Of a stretch of 64,000 bases of DNA, positions 57,398 through 64,000 are shown one piece after another. Numbering within the stretch: position 1 is the stretch's first letter; each line of letters opens with the position of its first letter. The stretch spans positions 1,054,001 to 1,118,000 of the forward strand of contig JAHRHY010000004.1 of the NCBI GenBank assembly GCA_019671135.1, read 5' to 3'. Source of the stretch: Linnemannia hyalina. Lineage: Eukaryota > Mortierellomycota > Mortierellomycetes > Mortierellales > Mortierellaceae. Position numbers and translations under genes: made by a program. Under the pieces are notes generated by a model. The model made no database searches and was not told the origin of the DNA. It saw only the letters and a program-made list of their open reading frames with translations.

Positions 57398-57843
57398 ATT
57401 GTTTTAATTTTTTGTCTTGGCTCCTCCTATTATGGTTGTTATGGTATATTTAGTAAACAAGCTTTGGATGATATCATTTTCGTGCAATAGACGTGAATAA
57501 CACAAAACAAATCGGCAGAGAGTTAACCAGCGCTACAAAAAGAAACACAAGAGACCTTTTACCTTTGTGAGGTGGGTCTACTCTGCTTCCTTGGAGTAGG
57601 GAAAAAGAGCGTGGAGCTTAAAAGTCTACGAATGAGTTGATGGATGAAAAGTAAGAATGGAGGGAATGAAGAAGAGCAAAAAGAGACAAAGAGACGAGGG
57701 TTCTCGTTTCATTTTTAGCTCCTTTTGGGCGAAATCTTTTTCAAGCTACCCGATCTGATTGTCATCGATGTCAGGTGATTGATGTTTTTTTATTCAATTA
57801 ACAAACAAACGCTGGAGGGCACCATGCTGGAAGAGCCTCCACT
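57398..57843. other. spacer between two minus-strand genes
   Basis: Promoter of the large nuclear-type gene and 3' flank of eIF2A. No gene seen. Confidence 0.5.
57789..57794 (-). terminator. polyadenylation-signal-like AATAAA of eIF2A
   Basis: The minus strand reads GAATAAAAAAAC about 50 bases past the eIF2A stop codon. Confidence 0.4.
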
Positions 57844-60710
57844 TTAAACTTTCAGAGCTTCCAGCTCCTTCAAAAGGGTTGCCTCGGCAGTGATCTTCTG
57901 GAGCTGTGTCAACTCGAGCGTCTCTCCTGCAGCCTGCTTCTCCTTGAGCTCGTGAATCTGCTTCAGCTTTTTCGTAACGTTGCGGATCTTCTTCTCAGTC
58001 TCTGTCATCTGACTGCTAGCCAAGGTCGTAGTCGCTGGCAAGAGGGCTCCGTTCTGGGGCTTGCTCTTGTTGTTGTTGCTGTTGCTGTTGTTGTTGCTGT
58101 TGCTGTTGTTGTTGTTGTTACTGCTGTTATTCGAGTTGGGCCTTGGGGTATTAGAGCGGGCTGGTGAGTTGGCGCCTGATCCTGCAGTAGGTGCTGCTGG
58201 AGTAGATGCTGGTGCTCCATCCTCGCTATCCTTGTTCTTCTTGGCATTCTCGCGTTTCTTCTTGTTCTTCAACGCAGCCTTGGACAGGTTGGCCTCAGCA
58301 GCAGCATTAGCGGCGGCAGATGCGGATGTGTTGTTGGCGGAAGCATCAGTGAAGAGTGAAGGAGCAGGGGTACCACGGGCCTGAGGAGGTCTGTAGGCGC
58401 CCATTGCGCGGACAGGAGCAGGGTTAGCAGCTGCAACGGCCGAGTTGGCGGCGGGCTTGGGGGCAGGAGACAATGCAGAGCGGATGGCATAGAGCTCAGG
58501 GGCAGCGGGTCTCCAGCTGACCTGGTACAGCTCGTTCAACTCCGCGGTGTGAACCAAAGTACCGGTGTAGTGCCAGATCTTGTAACCGTTGTCGACACGG
58601 AGACGGGGGCTAAGGGTGGCGGTCAAAATGTGGCGGTTGTCGGGAGACCACTCGCAGGCGGTGGTGTCGCGGGCAGAGACACTGGCAATCTTCTTGAGAG
58701 TCTTGCGATCCCAGAAGTCCATGATGCCGGCCAAGTTACCGAATCCTGCCAAAACCAAAATTCGTCCGCAAGGGTTCCACTTGATGGTGTTGCGAGCATC
58801 CCGTCCAAACTCGTGAACTGCGTTGGCGCGGTGGTCGAAAAGAGTCGTCTTGGGGTTGGGCATCTGTCCGTGAATGACAACAAAGTCCTTGGAAGCGGGG
58901 GCCCAGGCGACATCGTGAATCAAGCCATCGATAGGGACTCTGCAGTCAAAGTTGCCAGCAACAGCCAAGTAGTACAGGTTGGTCTCTCCGTAGTACGACT
59001 TTCCAGTCTTGTCGTGGTCGGTGGTGGCCCAGACAAGGACGTTGGTGCCAAGCTGATTCCAGATCATCTGAACGCGATCGGCCTTGAAGAACGACTTGCT
59101 GGCCAGTGGGACAGTGAAGTTGGTGATCGAGTAGATGCGGACCATGGCTGGAGCTCCCTTGCGCTCACCGAAAAAGACGGCGACCGAGGTACTCCTTCCT
59201 GGCGAGAGCGAGAACTGGGACATTCCCTCCTGACGCAGCTTTGTGAAGGGGGTCTTGGTCAAGTTCTTGGGTTCCCAGAAGTGAACCTCGTTTGAGACCA
59301 TCCTGGCGCAGTAAGCCTCATCATCAGTCCACTGAACATTCCTATATGAAAAATGTTGCAATGAGTGTTAATTTCTACTGTGGTCGAGTAAGATGAAGCG
59401 GTTGGCGACTGGAGGCATGCTCTCCTGTGGTTGGTTCCCTCGGGGGGAAGGGCTAAGGGCGGGATGCAATGCAGGGGAGAAGGGGGAAATCCTTTGGAAT
59501 TGTAACTCCTGAACTGCGGTCCTGATAAGAGAGGTATCGAGGTAGGGCAAGGGGTGAGAGGAGATTGACAAGAGCGAGTGAAGTGTGGGGTATTACCAGT
59601 TGTTCTGCGACTTTTGAGAGAATGAGGTCAACTCCTGACCAGTCTTGACCTCATAGATTGACATGTTCTTGTGCGCGCCATCCTCAGTCTTGACTATTAG
59701 ACCATCGAATAATCATCAATAAAAAAAAGGGTATACTGATTAGTTGCCGATCTTTTCTTCGCCGTGTCCCTTCCTATGGGAAAACAGAAGTTGAATGAAT
59801 TGATCCTATGGCATGATCCACACGCCCGCCCTCCTGACTTTTGCTTACTCTGTCGCATCCAGGTCGAAAGGAAAGTTCCCTTGGGAGAAAAGTCGATCTC
59901 GATAATGTCCTTGACAGTGATCTCCTGGATGACCTCCAACGACTGAGCGTCCATCACCTTGACACTATCATATATGAATGAAAAAGCGAGAGTCCTGGGT
60001 TTTAGTGACGCGGAGGAGAAAACGAGAACCAATTCATGTGGAGTCGGGTTCGTTGACACCCTCCAGTTTTCCGACTGATCAGATGTTGACGACTTCTTTA
60101 CCATTCGGGGGTGGCCCAGGCAAGGTACTGGCCGTTCTTGCTGTACTGGAGCACACGAATGTTGCCTGTTTGCCTATGGGGTGAAGGTCGGTAGAGGTGA
60201 TCATCAATAAAAGAGAATAACGATTAGTCTAAGAGGTTACGGTCGAGAACCGCAGTTACCACAAGTTGGTCAGGGACAGTGCGGGGTTGACGAAGAGAGA
60301 GAGACCGGATCACACAGGCAAGCCAGTTCCATCCAAAAACCACAGAGTTCCATTAGAGAGTGTCGCATTCATACTTTTCGAAACCAGCAGGGGCTCCGAA
60401 AGCAGGAGCTCCCTCGGAGAGACCGATTCCTGAGGCGGAACGGACTATGTTGTCGTTCAAGAAAGGACGGTCAAAAAGAGGCGGAGAAAGAGGCGTGTGA
60501 TGAGAGTGAGAAGAGGGCGGGTTTGTTGGTTAGTTAAAGTTGATCAGGCAAAAAAAAAAGTGAGATCTCGTTCTCGTGGTTTCTTTCCACGAGTTGAAGG
60601 TCAAGGTCGAGCGTTTTCCTTGGAGGGGTAGTGACGAAGGCGAGGAGGTGGAAGGATGTGGCGATATACATACAGGCGAATTGGGTGGGTGGCAGGGAAG
60701 CGGCAGACAT
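57844..60710 (-). CDS. eukaryotic translation initiation factor 2A (eIF2A)
   Basis: Six exons: 60710-60674, 60444-60375, 60173-60102, 59964-59849, 59693-59597, 59341-57844; 629 residues. eIF2A is a monomeric WD-repeat factor that can deliver initiator tRNA in a GTP-independent manner and acts on non-AUG or stress-dependent initiation. The start reads MSAASLPPTQFAFRSASG after the first splice. Beta-propeller blades are visible in NIRVLQYSKNGQYLAWATPEW, EIDFSPKGTFLSTWMRQ, NVQWTDDEAYCARMVSNEVHFWE, IHDVAWAPASKDFVVIHGQMP and ARNTIKWNPCGRILVLAGFGNLAG, with the family motif FWDRKTLKKI and CEWSPDNRHILTATLSPRLRVDNGYKIWHY. The last ~200 residues are Ala/Pro then Asn/Ser-rich (a 15-residue NNN-type run) and end in a coiled coil with EKKIRNVTKKLKQIHELKEK, as in other eIF2A proteins. 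Assignment secure. Confidence 0.95.
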
Positions 60711-60898
60711 GGTCTATCAGAGTTGGGAGGGAGGCTGCAGTGTCAAGAAAAAAAAAAAGAAGAAAAAAAAAGCTGCGAATAAAGAGGGAGTTGACATCAA
60801 GAAAAATCACAACAGATCACATTTCCCACGTGACCCCTGAAATGGAATGGATAGTGAGATTGATAATGATTTTATTTCATGGATATCAGATAGCAATC

Positions 60899-62289
60899 TT
60901 AAAGGCGGCTGCGGGAGTCCTCATCGGCGACCTTGACAAGCATCTTGCCAGTGTTATCGCCCCTGAACAACTTCACAAGAGCTTCAGGTGCCCTCTCAAT
61001 GCCATGGACAATCGTCTCGCGACTCTGGAGCTTGCCCTCCTTGATCCACTGCGACATATCCTCAATGGCCTTGCCGTACTGCGCGGCATAGTCAAACACA
61101 ATGAAGCCCTCCATCCTTGCGCGCTGGGTGATCAGCGCACTGTAGTAAGCTATATCATGAAGAATCAACCGAGAAAAATGTTAGCTTTGATACTAGCTGG
61201 TCATTTTGAAACAGCCGATGCTAGCAAAATGCACAATTCACAGTATTTACCTGGTCCCTTGGGGATGGCATCGTTGTAGGTGCTGATGGCACCACAGACA
61301 ATGATACGGCCCTTAAAGGCAATGCGTCTCAAGCAACCATCCAAAATGTCTCCGCCAGTGTTATCGAAAAAGATGTCGATCAACTTGGGAGTAACGGCGC
61401 AGAGGTCCTTGAAGAAGGTCTTGGACTTGTAGTTCAGGGCAGCATCCAATCCGAGTTCCTTGACCAAGAAGTCGCACTTGTCAGGAGATCCTGCAATTCC
61501 AATGACGCGGCAGCCAAAGACATGCTTGGCGATCTGGGCAGCAACCATACCAGTTGCACCAGCAGCCTAAAAGAAGAATAGTAAGCGTTGATGTCAGTGT
61601 GAGTTGCCATTTCCTTCGATCACAATCGACATTCAATAAGCACAGGCCTCTCACTCATGTTAGGGATGAAGGACTTACACCAGAGACGACAACTGTACAG
61701 TTGGGACCACCCTTCTTGACAATCTCGCCGACCTCATAGAGACCAAAGTAGGCGGTCAGACCGGTCAATCCCAAGACACCGAGGTAAGTCGAGGGCGAAA
61801 CACCGGGGAAGGCCTTGATCTTGACAAGATCCTCCGAGGGCTTCAAGACGGCGTACTCTTGCCAGCCGCAGGTGGCGCGAAGGAGCTCGCCAACTTTGTA
61901 GTTGGTGTTGTTGGTCTTAATGACCTGGACAACATCGGAAGAGCGCATCACCTCGTCAATACGAACAGGGCGAATGTATCTAGCGAAACACATTGGCGAG
62001 AGAAGGTCAATTGGAGTGTCATTTGACTTGCATCGTGTAAGATGGGATCAATTGAGGTGGTAAAGAAATGGCACAATCATGATAAGAGCGAGAGGACTTA
62101 CGAGCGGACATCGCGCATCCAGCCGCGCATGGCGGGATCAAGCGAGACGTAGAGGACCTTGACCAGGATCTCGTTAGGGCCAAGCTCGGCTGAGAGGGAC
62201 TCCTTCTGGACTCTGAAGGTGGTCTTGGGATCGATATCGGCAACGGGTCTGCTGGCCAGGACGATCTGTGTGTTCTCGATAACAGTCAT
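60899..62289 (-). CDS. NADPH-dependent alkenal / prostaglandin reductase (MDR superfamily)
   Basis: Four exons: 62289-62102, 61979-61679, 61566-61251, 61149-60899; 351 residues. It belongs to the zinc-free medium-chain dehydrogenase/reductases (PTGR1, alkenal double-bond reductase, leukotriene B4 dehydrogenase). N-terminal catalytic part: VLYVSLDPAMRGWM, a family signature. Cofactor domain: GLTGLTAYFGL and AAGATGMVAAQIAK (residues ~164-177) with VIGIAGSPDKC, and further on FFDNTGGDILDGCL and RIIVCGAISTYN. A C-terminal QRARMEGFIVFDY motif is also typical. No zinc ligands of alcohol dehydrogenases are present. The enzyme would reduce the C=C bond of reactive alkenals or enones, a detoxification role. 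Start chosen at MTVIENTQ, about 25 residues before the first conserved strand. Confidence 0.9.
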
Positions 62290-62780
62290 TGTGTATATAT
62301 TGTGTTGTATAGATAAGGTAGTGGGTGAAAGTGTTGGTTGGAGTGAAGAATGAATGAGAGAATGAAAGAAGAGAGGGGGAGATGAATGCGAGAAATAATG
62401 AAATGCTTTAGCTATTTGTATGTGCATCAAGGTATGGTTTGGCGGAAGTCGATCGGTCCAATGTGATTCTGAGCCGCACAAATTTTCGCTCCCCCACATT
62501 TGGTCCAGGTGCCCTCCCACGGATCCTTCGATCATACCCGGACTGTCCGAAGGGCTTGGACATCAAAACTTCTCCACCTCCTTGTATCGGCGTCCAACTT
62601 GCCGGAAGGGTCAATTGCTCAATATACCCCGGACACTGGTCTTCAGGATACGTAGTTTATTTGTGTTCTTACAAATGCGGTTTTATACAAGGATTAGAAA
62701 TAAGAGAAGGAAAAAAGGTGTCTATATGAAATGAGTAATTAGAGTGGAGAGTGCAAAATAGAGCGTGTAGGCTTGAAAGG
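62290..62780. other. spacer between two minus-strand genes
   Basis: Promoter of the reductase gene and 3' flank of the right-edge gene. No coding content seen. Confidence 0.5.
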
Positions 62781-64000
62781 CTAATCGATGTCCATGTCTG
62801 TGGCCTGTTCCTCCAAGTCCATCAGGGGCGCATCGCTGGATAGATTGTACTCCTCATCGTCCGCCAAGTTGCCATCATCGTCATCATCATCGTCGTCGCT
62901 CAGCTCCTCAATCAGGACAGACGAGTCGAGATTATCGTCTAGAGTATCGTCCTCCACCCAAATGACTCTCCGTCCTTGGTTGAACCGCGAGGAGGGCTCT
63001 CGGCCAATATGATCCCGCTGGTAGAGTACCATGCCATGGCCCTGCAGCTCGTCCAGGTTGGCAAGGCCATTCGCCTCATCATCCATCCAGCGACTCCATT
63101 CGACGGCTTGGGGGTGAGGTGTCAAAGACACATTCCTGGGACCCTTGTACAGGACCATCGTTTGATGATCTGGGTTGCTGGAATCTAAAGACGACTGTTC
63201 TCCTTTCGCGATGAGCTCCTCCTGATGCATCTGATGTTCTTGGTCGGACAATGCATCCTCCTCCTCCTCCTGCGATATGCCGCTGACAGTCGCATCCATA
63301 GCTTGTTCAGTCCAGAAACCATTGGAGCCGCAATATGGCTCTTCGTGAGCATGTGACGATCCTGCCACTATTGTTGCTGCTGATCCTCCGCTACGTGAAA
63401 CTCTTCTCATAGCGGTAGTTCGGTGTGTCCGGTTGGATCCAATAAAACCACTGAGTGGTTTCCTGCGCCGCAAGTCGGCCTTCAATTTTGTTGACAGTCG
63501 ATCAATGTCGCTCTCGTCGTCGCTCAGAAAGTGCAAGTACCGACACCGATTGGCCCTGCTGTTTCGCATCCTTTTGGCTGGCGAGGGGTCGGAAGGCGAG
63601 GGATCCAGAATGGGGAGCAGGGTTCCGTCCGCTTGGAGTTCGAAAACTTGATGCAGCGAGTCGACGGACTCTGGTGGTGAGGATGACTCACATGAGGAAT
63701 CCCGGCGTCGTTTGTGCTGTTCCTTGTCGACCATGTGTATGGGCACCAACTCCTCGCCGGATGACAAATCAATAATGCTTGGCCCTTTTGAGTATCGAAC
63801 AAACGCTGGGGAGTTCGAGAAAACATTCCTGTGCGACCAAGCCGAGATAGGAGATGAGGCTTGTGGGAAGACAGGTGGTGTGTTTTGATCGGAGGGTGGT
63901 GGATCAGATTCGGTGTCGCTGGTTCGGTTGGTGCTGTCGCTGTGGGATATCGTTGTCGTTTGGGTGGGATTGAAGGATTGTGTTGGCGAAGGCGTCCGAA
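62781..64000 (-). CDS. acidic serine-rich protein, 5' end outside window
   Basis: The frame is open from the window edge at 64000 to the stop at 62781-62783, so at least 405 residues with the N-terminus missing. No family recognised. Near the edge it is Ser/Thr/Pro-rich (with FNPTQTT), then SPAFVRYSKGPSIIDLSSGEELVPIH. A basic stretch (KRMRNSRANRCRYLHFLSDD) and a second basic patch (LKADLRRRKPLSGFIG) follow. The C-terminal half is acidic, with a run of eight aspartates (LSDDDDDDDDG) and the end EEQATDMDID. The pattern of basic patches followed by an acidic tail suggests a nuclear protein. No splice site is needed in the visible part. Confidence 0.65.
   Translation of the reverse strand, partial: RTPSPTQSFNPTQTTTISHSDSTNRTSDTESDPPPSDQNTPPVFPQASSPISAWSHRNVFSNSPAFVRYSKGPSIIDLSSGEELVPIHMVDKEQHKRRRDSSCESSSPPESVDSLHQVFELQADGTLLPILDPSPSDPSPAKRMRNSRANRCRYLHFLSDDESDIDRLSTKLKADLRRRKPLSGFIGSNRTHRTTAMRRVSRSGGSAATIVAGSSHAHEEPYCGSNGFWTEQAMDATVSGISQEEEEDALSDQEHQMHQEELIAKGEQSSLDSSNPDHQTMVLYKGPRNVSLTPHPQAVEWSRWMDDEANGLANLDELQGHGMVLYQRDHIGREPSSRFNQGRRVIWVEDDTLDDNLDSSVLIEELSDDDDDDDDGNLADDEEYNLSSDAPLMDLEEQATDMDID

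Overview
The window is nuclear DNA of a filamentous fungus. Genes carry many short spliceosomal introns (mostly GTAAGT-like donors and TAG/CAG acceptors), proteins carry long glutamine, serine or histidine runs, and the gene set (V-ATPase subunit H, SF3a60, eIF2A, PMT mannosyltransferase, FKBP12, LPMO-like secreted proteins) is fungal. Gene structure and style fit an early-diverging, Mortierella-like fungus (Mucoromycota sensu lato). That placement is inference; no marker gene is present to fix it. No mobile element, CRISPR array, rRNA or convincing tRNA was seen.

Layout, left to right. 0.6-17.1 kb is dense: aquaporin, an LPMO-like secreted copper protein, mitochondrial enoyl-CoA delta-isomerase, pyrroline-5-carboxylate reductase, a large disordered Q/H/S-rich protein, a second LPMO-like protein, FKBP12 (with an 11-nt exon), a FYVE zinc-finger protein (with a GC-AG intron) and an RPEL-repeat protein built from duplicated 132-nt exons. 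17.5-30.3 kb is dominated by mitochondrial and housekeeping genes: a small secreted Cys protein, succinyl-CoA ligase beta, a DUF1640/MCUR1-type inner-membrane protein (needing a 25-nt intron) divergent from mitochondrial ribosomal protein bL19m, V-ATPase H, a CsbD-like stress protein, SF3a60, and a decayed-looking KGD4/mS36-like gene. 30.3-34.8 kb has no recognisable gene and leads into a single-pass membrane protein, followed by a very long protein O-mannosyltransferase on the minus strand. 41.6-49.5 kb is a second gene-free stretch, strongly pyrimidine-rich on the plus strand at its right end, leading into a Spt23/Mga2-like IPT-domain regulator. The last 10 kb holds four minus-strand genes: a large basic/acidic nuclear-type protein, eIF2A, an NADPH-dependent alkenal/prostaglandin reductase, and an acidic protein whose 5' end lies outside the window.

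There is no operon-like pathway here. Themes that recur are cell surface and secretion (two LPMO-like proteins, PMT, membrane protein, small secreted protein, aquaporin) and mitochondrial metabolism (ECI1, SCS beta, DUF1640 protein, bL19m, KGD4-like remnant). Exon coordinates were worked out by hand from splice consensus plus reading-frame continuity; all joins given keep frame, but none is confirmed by transcripts.
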